64,000 nt of DNA from Liolophura sinensis (taxonomy: Eukaryota > Mollusca > Polyplacophora > Chitonida > Chitonidae). Shown here piece after piece: positions 10,346 to 23,600 of the stretch; position 1 is the first letter of the stretch; every line of letters starts with the position of its first letter. The notes under the pieces are model-generated. The model saw only the letters and a list, made by a program, of their open reading frames with translations, made no database searches and was not told where the DNA came from. The stretch spans positions 43,863 to 107,862 of the forward strand of contig NW_027018039.1 in assembly GCF_032854445.1 (NCBI RefSeq), in the 5' to 3' direction. A program made the position numbers and the translations under genes.

Positions 10346-13300
10346 GAGTAAGAGCCGTTGATGGGCACGTGATTATAACATAAATGATCATTCAATTGTC
10401 GCTACAGGCAAAAGTATTGGTCGGAGAGCAACGCGGTTTGCACCATTCGATTTTCTCGTTACAAAATACGTCGGATTAGCCTCTTACTAGCAGCACTGGA
10501 ACAGTTTTTCCACTTTTGCATTTTTACCTGGTCTTTTTGTTAATTGAAATCGGCTACACTGTACTCTGTACAATCGCGACTGGTCATTACTATATTCAAC
10601 TTTTGACTATAAGTTATGTGCCCTTCGGTAGCCCAGAAGACCTGAAATCTTTGGGCTAAGCCCATTTAACTCACCCAGCAATTGTCTTACTTCTAAGTGC
10701 AAGACAATCTCAATGTCTTTATCTACGTGTAGAAAAACCACACCATTTTGTACATAAAAAACACAAGGTACTTGATACAGTCTGCTGTATAAAGTACAAC
10801 TGACCACAGACCCACATGAATAAGGTGCCAAAAGATGCGGAATTGAGCCAGGCATCGGCAGCTGTTGAAAAATTGCAAATTCCCTGGTTTCCATGGAGTA
10901 AGAGCCGTTGCTGGGCACGTGATTATGACATAAATGATCATTCAATTGTCACAACTGCCAAAAGTATTGGTAGGAGAGGAACGCGGTTTGTACCATTCGA
11001 TTTCTCGTCACAAGATACGTCGGATAGCTTCTTACCAGCAGCACTGGAACAGTTTTTCCACTTTTGCATTTTTACCTGGTCTTTTTGTTAATTGAAATCG
11101 GCTACACTTTCCTCTGTACAATCGCGACTGGTCATTACTATATTCAACTTTTGACTATAAGTTATGTGCCCTTCGGTAGCCCAGAAGACTTGAATCTTTG
11201 GGCCAAGCCCATTTAACTCACCCAGCAATTGTCTTACTTCTAAGTCCAAGACAATCTCAATGTCTTTATCTACGTGTAGAAAAACCACACCATTTGTACG
11301 TGGAAAACACAAGGTACTTGATACAGTCTGCTGTAAAAAGTACAACTGAACACTGACCCACTTCAGTAAGGTGCCAAAAGATGCGGAATTGAGCCAGGCA
11401 TCGGCAGCTGTTGAAAAATTGCAAATATCAATGGTTTCCATGGAGTAAGAGCCGTTGCTGTGCACGTGATTATGACATCAATGATCATTGAATTGTCACT
11501 ACAGGCAAAAGTATTGGTCGGAGAGCAACGCGGTTTGCACCATTCGATTTCTCGTCACAAAAATACGTCGGATTAGCCTCTTACTAGTAGCACTGGAGCA
11601 GTTTTTTCCACTTTTGCATTTTTGCCCTGGTCTTTTTGTTCATTGAAACCGGCTACACTGTACTCTGTACAATCGCGACTGGTCATTACTATATTCAACT
11701 TTTGACTATAAGTTATGTGCCCTTCGGTAGCCCAGAAGACGTCAAATCTTTGGGCTAAGCCCATTTAACTCACCCAGCAATTGTCTTACTTCTAAGTCCA
11801 AGACAATCTCAATGTCTTTATCTACGTGTAGAAAAACCAGACCATTTGTATTTCCCTGGTTTCCATGGAGTAAGAGCCGTTGCTGTGCACGTGATTATGA
11901 CATCAATGATCATTCAATTGTCACTACAGCCAAAAGTATTGGTCGGAGAGCAACGCAGATTGCACCATTCGATTTCTCGTCACAAAATACGTCGGATTAG
12001 CCTCTTGCCAGCAGCACTGGAACAGTTTTTCCACTTTTGCATTTTTACCTGGTCTTTTTGTTAATTGAAATCGGCTACACTGTACTCTGTACAATCGCGA
12101 CTGGTCATTACTATATTCAACTTTTGATTATAAGTTATGTGCCCTTCGGTATCCCAGAAGACCTGAAATCTATGGGCTAAGCCTATTTAACTCACCCAGC
12201 AATTGCCTTACTTCTAAGTCCAAGACAATCTCAATGTCTTTATCTACGTGTAGAAAAACCACACCATTTGTACGTGAAAAACACAAGGTACTTGATACAG
12301 TCTGCTGTAAAAAGTACAACTGAACACTGACCCACTTCAGTAAGGTGCCAAAAGATGCGGAATTGAGCCAGGCATCGGCAGCTGTTGAAAAATTGCAAAT
12401 TTCCCTGGTTTCCATGGAGTAAGAGCCGTTGATGGGCACGTGATTATGACATAAATGATTATTCAATTGTCGCTACAGCCAAAAGTATTGGTCGGAGAGC
12501 AACGCGGATTGCACCATTCGATTTCTCGTCACAAAATACGTCGGATTTTCCTCTTGCCAGCAGCACTGGAAAAGTTTTTCCAATTTTGCATTTCTACCTG
12601 GTCTTTTTGTTAATTGAAATCGGCTACACTGTACTATGTACCAACGCGACTGGTCATTACTATATTCAACTTTTGACTATAAGTTATGTGCCCTTCGGTA
12701 GCCCAGAAGACGTCAAATCTTTGGGCTAAGCCCATTTAACTCACCCAGCAATTGTCTTACTTCTAAGTGCAAGACTATCTCAATGTCTTTATCTACGTGT
12801 AGAAAAACCACACCATTTGTACATGAAAAAACACAAGGTACTTGATACAGTCTGCTGTAAAAAGTACAACTGAACACTGACCCACTTCAGTAAGGTGCCA
12901 AAAGATGCGGAATTGAGCCAGGCATCGGCAGCTGTTGAAAAATTGCAAATTTCCCTGGTTTCCATGGAGTAAGAGCCGTTGCTACGCACGTGATTATGAC
13001 ATCAATGATTATTTAATTTGTCGCTACAGCCAAAAGTATTGGTCGGAGAGCAACGCGGTTTGCACCATTCGATTTCTCGTCACAAAATACGTCGGATTAG
13101 CCTCTTGCCAGCAGCACTGGAACAGTTTTTCCACTTTTGCATTTTTACCTGGTCTTTTTGTTAATTGAAATCGGCTACACTGTACTCTGTACAATCGCGA
13201 CTGGTCATTACTATATTCAACTTTTGACTATAAGTTATGTGCCCTTCGGTAGCCCAGAAGACGTCAAATCTTTGGGCTAAGCCCATTTAACTCACCCAGC

Positions 13301-14615
13301 AATTGTCTTACTTCTAAGTCCAAGACAATCTCAATGTCTTTATCTACGTGTAGAAAAACCACACCATTTGTACATGAAAAACACAAGGTACTTGATACAG
13401 TCTGCTGTAAAAAGTACAACTGAACACTGACCCACTTCAGTAAGGTGCCAAAAGATGCGGAATTGAGCCAGGCATCGGCAGCTGTTGAAAAATTGCAAAT
13501 TTCCCTGGTTTCCATGGAGCAAGAGCCGTTGCTACGCACGTGATTATGACATAAATGATTATTTAATTGTCGCTACAGCCAAAAGTATTGGTCGGAGAGC
13601 AACGCGGATTGCACCATTCGATTTCTCGTCACAAAATACGTCGGATTAGCCTCTTGCCAGCAGCACTGGAACAGTTTTTCCACTTTTGCATTTTTGCCTG
13701 GTCTTTTTGTTAATTGAAACCGGCTACACTGTACACTGTACAATCGCGACTGGTCATTACTATATTCAACTTTTGACTATAAGTTATGTGCCCTTCGGTA
13801 GCCCAGAAGACCTGAAATCTTTGGGCCAAGCCCATTTAACTCACCCAGCAATTGCCTTACTTCTAAGTGCAAGACAATCTCAATGCCTTTATCTACGTGT
13901 AGAAAAACCACACCATTTGTACGTGAAAAACACAAGGTACTTGATACAGTCCTGCTGTAAAAAGTACAACTGAACACTGACCCACTACAGTAAAATGCCA
14001 AAAGATGCGGAATTGAGCCAGGCATCGGCAGCTGTTGAAAAATTGCAAATTTCCCTGGTTTCCATGGAGTAAGAGCCGTTGCTGGGCACGTGATTATGAC
14101 ATAAATGATCATTCAATTGTCCCTACAGCCAAAAGTATTGGTCGGAGAGCAACGCGGTTTGCACCATTCGATTTCTCGTCACAAAATACGTCGGATTAGC
14201 CTCTTACCAGCAGCACTGGAACAGTTTTTCCACTTTTGCATTTTTGGCTGGTCTTTTTGTTAATTGAAATCGGCTACACTGTACTATGTACAATCGCGAC
14301 TGGTCATTACTATATTCAACTTTTGACTATAAGTTATGTGCCCTTCGGTAGCCCAGAAGACGTCAAATCTTTGGGCTAAGCCCATTTAACTCACCCAGCA
14401 ATTGTCCTATTTCTAAGTCCAAGACAATCTCAATGTCTTTATCTACGTGTAAAAAAACCACACCATTTGTACATAAAAAACAAAAGGTACTTGATACAGT
14501 CTGCTGTAAAAAGTACAACTAAACACTGACCCACATTTATAAGGTGCCAAAAGATGCGGGATTGGGCCAGGCATCGGCAGCTGTTAAAATATTGCAAATA
14601 TCCCTGGTTTCCATG
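10346..14615 (+). repeat. Super-repeat copy 0 (4270 bp, 8 monomers)
   Basis: Monomers start at 10346, 10896, 11443, 11868, 12417, 12967, 13517 and 14067. The first reads GTTGATGGGCACGTGATTATAACAT, which marks the start of each super-repeat copy. The third (11443-11867) is the 127-bp-deleted type. The seventh starts GAGCAAGAGCCG instead of GAGTAAGAGCCG, a mark seen once per super-repeat. This is the shortest copy. Its last monomer starts like 18333 but ends like 26016 (ATTGTCCTATTTC), so about 14 monomers present in copy I are missing here. Confidence 0.9.
11443..11867 (+). repeat. Shortened monomer, 127-bp deletion class, copy 0
   Basis: The unit reads CCATTTGTA joined directly to TTTCCCTGG near 11850. 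The bases that normally lie between, from CATGAAAAACAC to AAAATTGCAAA (127 bp), are absent. The unit is 425 bp, not 422, because of three extra single bases in homopolymers (ACAAAAATACG, AGTTTTTTCC, TTGCCCTGG). It also carries the shared mark TTGTTCATTGAAACC. Confidence 0.93.
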
Positions 14616-17600
14616 GAGTAAGAGCCGTTGATGGGCACGTGATTATAACATAAATGATCATTCAATTGTCGCTACAGGCAAAAGTATTGGTCGGAGAGCA
14701 ACGCGGTTTGCACCATTCGATTTTCTCGTTACAAAATACGTCGGATTAGCCTCTTACCAGCAGCACTGGAACAGTTTTTCCACTTTTGCATTTTTACCTG
14801 GTCTTTTTGTTAATTGAAATCGGCTACACTGTACTCTGTACAATCGCGACTGGTCATTACTATATTCAACTTTTGACTATAAGTTATGTGCCCTTCGGTA
14901 GCCCAGAAGACCTGAAATCTTTGGGCTAAGCCCATTTAACTCACCCAGCAATTGTCTTACTTCTAAGTGCAAGACAATCTCAATGTCTTTATCTACGTGT
15001 AGAAAAACCACACCATTTGTACATAAAAAACACAAGGTACTTGATACAGTCTGCTGTATAAAGTACAACTGACCACAGACCCACATGAATAAGGTGCCAA
15101 AAGATGCGGAATTGAGCCAGGCATCGGCAGCTGTTGAAAAATTGCAAATTTCCCTGGTTTCCATGGAGTAAGAGCCGTTGCTGGGCACGTGATTATGACA
15201 TAAATGATCAATCAATTGTCACAACTGCCAAAAGTATTGGTAGGAGAGCAACGCGGTTTGTACCATTCGATTTCTCGTCACAAGATACGTCGGATTAGCT
15301 TCTTACCAGCAGCACTGGAACAGTTTTTCCACTTTTGCATTTTTACCTGGTCTTTTTGTTAATTGAAATCGGCTACACTTTCCTCTGTACAATCGCGACT
15401 GGTCATTACTATATTCAACTTTTGACTATAAGTTATGTGCCCTTCGGTAGCCCAGAAGACTTGAAATCTTTGGGCCAAGCCCATTTAACTCACCCAGCAA
15501 TTGTCTTACTTCTAAGTCCAAGACAATCTCAATGTCTTTATCTACGTGTAGAAAAACCACACCATTTGTACGTGAAAAACACAAGGTACTTGATACAGTC
15601 TGCTGTAAAAAGTACAACTGAACACTGACCCACTTCAGTAAGGTGCCAAAAGATGCGGAATTGAGCCAGGCATCGGCAGCTGTTGAAAAATTGCAAATAT
15701 CAATGGTTTCCATGGAGTAAGAGCCGTTGCTGTGCACGTGATTATGACATCAATGATCATTCAATTGTCACTACAGGCAAAAGTATTGGTTGGAGAGCAA
15801 CGCGGTTTGCACCATTCGATTTCTCGTCACAAAATACGTCGGATTAGCCTCTTACTAGTAGCACTGGAGCAGTTTTTCCACTTTTGCATTTTTGCCTGGT
15901 CTTTTTGTTCATTGAAACCGGCTACACTGTACTCTGTACAATCGCGACTGGTCATTACTATATTCAACTTTTGACTATAAGTTATGTGCCCTTCGGTAGC
16001 CCAGAAGACGTCAAATCTTTGGGCTAAGCCATTTAACTCACCCAGCAATTGTCTTACTTCTAAGTCCAAGACAATCTCAATGTCTTTATCTACGTGTAGA
16101 AAAACCAGACCATTTGTATTTCCCTGGTTTCCATGGAGTAAGAGCCGTTGCTGTGCACGTGATTATGACATCAATGATCATTCCAATTGTCACTACAGCC
16201 AAAAGTATTGGTCGGAGAGCAACGCAGATTGCACCATTCGATTTCTCGTCACAAAATACGTCGGATTAGCCTCTCGCCAGCAGCACTGGAACAGTTTTTC
16301 CACTTTTGCATTTTTACCTGGTCTTTTTGTTAATTGAAATCGGCTACACTGTACTCTGTACAATCGCGACTGGTCATTACTATATTCAACTTTTGATTAT
16401 AAGTTATGTGCCCTTCGGTATCCCAGAAGACCTGAAATCTATGGGCTAAGCCTATTTAACTCACCCAGGCAATTGCCTTACTTCTAAGTCCAAGACAATC
16501 TCAATGTCTTTATCTACGTGTAGAAAAACCACACCATTTGTACGTGAAAAACACAAGGTACTTGATACAGTCTGCTGTAAAAAGTACAACTGAACACTGA
16601 CCACTTCAGTAAGGTGCCAAAGATGCGGAATTGAGCCAGGCATCGGCAGCTGTTGAAAAATTGCAAATTTCCCTGGTTTCCATGGAGTAAGAGCCGTTGA
16701 TGGGCACGTGATTATGACATAAATGATTATTCAATTGTCGCTACAGCCAAAAGTATTGGTCGGAGAGCAACGCGGATTGCACCATTCGATTTCTCGTCAC
16801 AAAATACGTCGGATTTTCCTCTTGCCAGCAGCACTGGAAAAGTTTTTCCAATTTTGCATTTCTACCTGGTCTTTTTGTTAATTGAAATCGGCTACACTGT
16901 ACTATGTACCAACGCGACTGGTCATTACTATATTCAACTTTTGACTATAAGTTATGTGCCCTTCGGTAGCCCAGAAGACGTCAAATCTTTGGGCTAAGCC
17001 CATTTAACTCACCCAGCAATTGTCTTACTTCTAAGTGCAAGACTATCTCAATGTCTTTATCTACGTGTAGAAAAACCACACCATTTGTACATGAAAAACA
17101 CAAGGTACTTGATACAGTCTGCTGTAAAAAGTACAACTGAACACTGACCCACTTCAGTAAGGTGCCAAAAGATGCGGAATTGAGCCAGGCATCGGCAGCT
17201 GTTGAAAAATTGCAAATTTCCCTGGTTTCCATGGAGTAAGAGCCGTTGCTGGGCACGTGATTATGACATCAATGATTATTTAATTTGTCGCTACAGCCAA
17301 AAGTATTGGTCGGAGAGCAACGCGGTTTGCACCATTCGATTTCTCGTCACAAAATACGTCGGATTAGCCTCTTGCCAGCAGCACTGGAACAGTTTTTCCA
17401 CTTTTGCATTTTTACCTGGTCTTTTTGTTAATTGAAATCGGCTACACTGTACTCTGTACAATCGCGACTGGTCATTACTATATTCAACTTTTGACTATAA
17501 GTTATGTGCCCTTCGGTAGCCCAGAAGACGTCAAATCTTTGGGCTAAGCCCATTTAACTCACCCAGCAATTGTCTTACTTCTAAGTCCAAGACAATCTCA

Positions 17601-20600
17601 ATGTCTTTATCTACGTGTAGAAAAACCACACCATTTGTACATGAAAAACACAAGGTACTTGATACAGTCTGCTGTAAAAAGTACAACTGAACACTGACCC
17701 ACTTCAGTAAGGTGCCAAAAGATGCGGAATTGAGCCAGGCATCGGCAGCTGTTGAAAAATTGCAAATTTCCCTGGTTTCCATGGAGCAAGAGCCGTTTCT
17801 ACGCACGTGATTATGACATAAATGATTATTTAATTGTCGCTACAGCCAAAAGTATTGGTCGGAGAGCAACGCGGATTGCACCATTCGATTTCTCGTCACA
17901 AAATACGTCGGATTAGCCTCTTGCCAGCAGCACTGGAACAGTTTTTCCACTTTTGCATTTTTGCCTGGTCTTTTTGTTAATTGAAACCGGCTACACTGTA
18001 CACTGTACAATCGCGACTGGTCATTACTATATTCAACTTTTGACTATAAGTTATGTGCCCTTCGGTAGCCCAGAAGACCTGAAATCTTTGGGCTAAGCCC
18101 ATTTAACTCACCCAGCAATTGCCTTACTTCTAAGTGCAAGACAATCTCAATGCCTTTATCTACGTGTAGAAAAACCACACCATTTGTACGTGAAAAACAC
18201 AAGGTACTTGATACAGTCTGCTGTAAAAAGTACAACTGAACACTGACCCACTACAGTAAAATGCCAAAAGATGCGGAATTGAGCCAGGCATCGGCAGCTG
18301 TTGAAAAATTGCAAATTTCCCTGGTTTCCATGGAGTAAGAGCCGTTGCTGGGCACGTGATTATGACATAAATGATCATTCAATTGTCCCTACAGCCAAAA
18401 GTATTGCTCGGAGAGCAACGCGGTTTGCACCATTCGATTTCTCGTCACAAAATACGTCGGATTAGCCTCTTACCAGCAGCACTGGAACAGTTTTTCCACT
18501 TTTGCATTTTTGGCTGGTCTTTTTGTTAATTGAAATCGGCTACACTGTACTATGTACAATCGCGACTGGTCATTACTATATTCAACTTTTGACTATAAGT
18601 TATGTGCCCTTCGGTAGCCCAGAAGACGTCAAATCTTTGGGCTAAGCCCATTTAACTCACCCAGCAATTGTCTTACTTCTAAGTCCAAGACAATCTCAAT
18701 GTGTTTATCTACGTGTAGAAAAACCACACCATTTGTACATGAAAAACACAAGGTACTTGATACAGTCTGCTGTAAAAAGTACAACTGAACACTGACCCAC
18801 TTCAGTAAGGTGCCAAAAGATGCGGAATTGAGCCAGGCATCGGCAGCTGTTGAAAAATTGCAAATTTCCCTGGTTTCCATGGAGTAAGAGCCGTTTCTGG
18901 GCACGTGATTATGACATAAGTGATCATTCAATTGTCACTACAGCCAAAAGTATTGGTCGGAGAGCAACGCGGTTTGCACCATTCGATTTCTCGTCACAAA
19001 ATACGTCGGATTAGCCTCTTACCAGCAGCACTGGAACAGTTTTTCCACTTTTGCATTTTTGCCTGGTCTTTTTGTTAATTGAAACCGGCTACACTGTACT
19101 CTGTACAATCGCGACTGGTCATTACTATATTCAGCTTTTGACTATAAGTTATGTGCAATTCGGTAGCCCAGAAGACCTGAAATCTTTGGGCTAAGCGCAT
19201 TTAACTCACCCAGCAATTGTGTTTCTTCTAAGTGCAAGAGAATCTCAATGTCTTTATTTACGTGTAGAAAAACCACACCATTTGTACATAAAATTCACAA
19301 GGTACTTGATACAGTCTGCTGTAAAAAGTACAACTAAACACTGACCCACATTTATAAGGTGCCAAAAGATGCGGAATGGGGTCAGGCATCGGCAGCTGTT
19401 GAAAAATTGCAAATTTCCCTGGTTTCCATGGAGTAAGAGCCGTTGCTGTGCACGTGATTATGACATCAATGATCATTCAATTGTCACTACAGCCAAAAGT
19501 ATTGGTCGGAGAGCAACGCAGATTGCACCATTCGATTTCTCTTCACAAAATACGTCGGATTAGCCTCTTACCAGCAGCACTGGAACAGTTTTTCCACTTT
19601 TGCATTTTTGCCTGGTCTTTTTGTTAATTGAAATCGGCTACACTGTACTCTGTACAATCGCGACTGGTCATTACTATATTCAACTTTTGATTATAAGTTA
19701 TGTGCCCTTCGGTAGCCCAGAAGACCTGAAATCTTTGGGCTAAGCCCATTTAACTCACCCAGCAATTGCCTTACTTCTAAGTGCAAGGCAATGTCAATGT
19801 CTTTATCTACGTGTAGAAAAACCACACCATTTGTACATGAAAAACACAAGGTACTTGATACAGTCTGCTGTAAAAAGTACAACTAAACACTAACCCACTT
19901 CAGTAAGGTGCCAAAAGATGCGGAATTGAGCCAGGCATCGGCAGCTGTTGAAAAATTGCAAATTTCCCTGGTTTCCATGGAGTAAGAGCCGTTGCTACGC
20001 ACGTGATTATGACATAAATGATTATTCAATTGTCGCTACAGCCAAAAGTATTGGTCGGAGAGCAACGCGGATTGCACCATTCGATTTCTCGTCACAAAAT
20101 ACGTCGGATTTTCCTCTTGCCAGCAGCACTGGAACAGTTTTTCCAATTTTGCATTTTTGCCTGGTCTTTTTGTTAATTGAAATTGGCTACACTGTACTAT
20201 GTACCAACGCGACTGGTCATTACTATATTCAGCTTTTGACTATAAGTTATGTGCAATTCGGTAGCCCAGAAGACCTGAAATCTTTGGGCTAAGCGCATTT
20301 AACTCACCCAGCAATTGTGTTTCTTCTAAGTGCAAGAGAATCTCAATGTCTTTATTTACGTGTAGAAAAACCACACCATTTGTACATAAAATTCACAAGG
20401 TACTTGATACAGTCTGCTGTAAAAAGTACAACTAAACACTGACCCACATTTATAAGGTGCCAAAAGATGCGGAATGGGGTCAGGCATCGGCAGCTGTTGA
20501 AAAATTGCAAATTTCCCTGCTTTCCATGGAGTAAGAGCCGTTGCTGTGCATGTGATTATGACATCAATGATCATTCAGTTGTCACTACAGCAAAAAGTAT

Positions 20601-23600
20601 TGGTCGGAGAGCAACGCAGATTGCACCATTCGATTTCTCTTTACAAAATACGTCGGATTAGCCTCTTGCCAGCAGCACTGGAACAGTTTTTCCACTTTTG
20701 CATTTTTGCCTGGTCTTTTTGTTAATTGAAATCGGCTACACTGTACTCTGTACAATCGCGACTGGTCATTACTATATTCAACTTTTGACTATAAGTTATG
20801 TGCCCTTCGGTAGCCCAGAAGACGTCAAATCTTTGGGCTAAGCCCATTTAACTCACCCAGCAATTGTCTTACTTCTAAGTCCAAGGCAATCTCAATGTCT
20901 TTATCTACGTGTAGAAAAACCACACCATTTGTACATGAAAAACACAAGGTACTTGATACAGTCTGCTGTAAAAAGTACAACTGAACACTGACCCACTTCA
21001 GTAAGGTGCCAAAAGATGCGGAATTGAGCCAGGCATCGGCAGCTGTTGAAAAATTGCAAATTTCCCTGGTTTCCATGGAGTAAGAGCCGTTGCTGGGCAC
21101 GTGATTATGACATAAATGATCATTCAATTGTCACAACAGCCAAAAGTATTGGTCGGAGAGCAACGCGGTTTGTACCATTCGATATTTCGTCACAAAATAC
21201 GTCGGATTAGCCTCTTACCAGCAGCACTGGAACAGTTTTTCCACTTTTGCATTTTTGCCTGATCTTTTTGTTAATTGAAATCGGCTACACTGTACTCTGT
21301 ACAATCGCTACTGGTCATTACTATATTCAACTTTTGACTATAAGTTATGTGCCCTTCGGTAGCCCAGAAGACGTCAAATCTTTGGGCCAAGCCCATTTAA
21401 CTCACCCAGCAATTGTCTTACTTCTAAGTCGAAGACAATCTCAATGTCTTTATCTACGTGTAGAAAAACCACACCATTTGTACATGAAAAACACAAGGTA
21501 CTTGATACAGTCTGCTGTAAAAAGTACAACTTAACACTGACCCAACTCAGTAAGGTGCCAAAAGATGCGGAATTGAGCCAGGCATCGGCAGCTGTTGAAA
21601 AATTGCAAATTTCCCTGGTTTCCATGGAGTAAGAGCCGTTGGTATGCACATGATTATGACATCAATGATCATTCAATTGTCACTACAGCCAAAAGTATTG
21701 GTCGGAGAGCAACGCGGTTTGCACAATTCGATTTCTCGTCATAAAATACGTCGGATTAGCTTTTTACTAGCAGCACTGGAACATTTTTTTCCACTTTTGC
21801 ATTTTTGCCTGGTCTTTTTGTTAATTGAAACCGGCTACACTGTACACTGTACAATCGCGACTGGTCATTACTATATTCAACTTTTGACTATAAGTTATGT
21901 GCCCTTCAGTAGCCCAGAAGACCTGAATTCTTTGGGCCAAGCCCATTTAACTCACCCAGCAATTGTCTTACTTCTAAGTCCAAGACAATCTCAATGTCTT
22001 TATCTACGTGTAGTAAAACCACACCATTTGTACATAAAAATCACAAGGTACTTGATACAGTCTGCTGTAAAAAGTACAACTTAACACTGACCCACATTTA
22101 TAAGGTGCCAAAAGATGCGGAATTGGGCCAGGCATCGGCAGCTGTTAAAAAATTGCAAATATCCCTGGTTTCCATGGAGTAAGAGCCGTTGCTGGGCACG
22201 TGATTATGACATAAATGATCATTCAATTGTCACTACAGCCAAAAGTATTGGTCGGAGAGCAACGCGGTTTGCACCATTCGATTTGTCGTCACAAAATACG
22301 ACGAATTAGCCTCTTACCAGCAGCACTGGAACAATTTTTCCACTTTTGCATTTTTACCTGGTCTTTCGGTAATTGAAATCGGCTACACTGTACTCTGTAC
22401 AATCGCGACTGGTCATTACTATATTCAACTTTTGACTATAAGTTATGTGCCCTTCGGTAGCCCAGAAGACCTGAAATCCTTAAGCCAAGCCCATTTAACT
22501 CACCCAGCAATTGTCTTACTTCTAAGTCCAAGACAATCTCAATGTCTTTATCTACGTGTAGAAAAACCAGACCATTTGTACATGAAAAACACAAGGTACT
22601 TGATACAGTCTGCTGTAAAAAGTACAACTGAACACTGACCCACTTCAGTAAGGTGCCAAAAGATTCGGAATTGAGCCAGGCATCGGCAGCTGTTGACAAA
22701 TTGCAAATTTCCCTGGTTTCCATGGAGTAAGAGCCGTTGCTGTGCACGTGATTATGACATAAATGATCATTGAATTGTCGCTACAGCCAAAAGTATTGGT
22801 CAGAGAGCAACGCGAATTGCACCATTCGATTTCTCGTCACAAAATACGTCGGATTAGCCTCTTACTAGTAGCACTGGAACAGTTTTTCCACTTTTGCATT
22901 TTTGCCTGGTCTTTTTGTTAATTGAAATCGGCTACACTGTACTCTGTACAATCGCGACTGGTCATTACTATATTCAACTTTTGACTATAAGTTATGTGCC
23001 CTTCGGTAGCCCAGAAGACGTCAAATCTTTGGGCTCAGCCCATTTAACTCACCCAGCGATTGTCTTACTTTTAAGTGCAAGACAATCTCAATGTCTTTAT
23101 CTACGTGTAGAAAAACCAGACCATTTGTACGTGAAAAACACAAGGTACTTAATACAGTCTGCTGTAAAAAGTACAACTGAACACTGACCCACTTCAGTAA
23201 GGTGCCAAAAGATGCGGAATTGAGCCAGGCATCGGCAGCTGTTGAAAAATTGCAAATTTCCCTGGTTTCCATGGAGTAAAAGCAGTTGCTGTGCACGTGA
23301 TTATGACATAAATGATCATTCAATTGTCACTACAGCCAAAAGTATTGGTCGGAGAGCAACGCGGTTTGCACCATTCGATTTCTCGTCACAAAATACGTCG
23401 GATTAGCCTCTTACCAGCAGCACTGGAACAGTTTTTCCACTTTTGCATTTTTACCTGGTCTTTTTGTTAATTGAAATCGGCTACACTGTACTCTGTACAA
23501 TCGCGACTGGTGATTACTATATTCAACTTTTGACTATAAGTTATGTGCCCTTCGGTAGCCCAGAAGACCTGAAATCTTTGGGCCAAGCCCATTTAACTCA

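Noticed and set aside
22065-22110. TATA-like sequence in the CACATTTATAAGG subtype
   Set aside because: It is only one of three alternative versions of this segment, with no associated transcript start or open frame that would make it a promoter.
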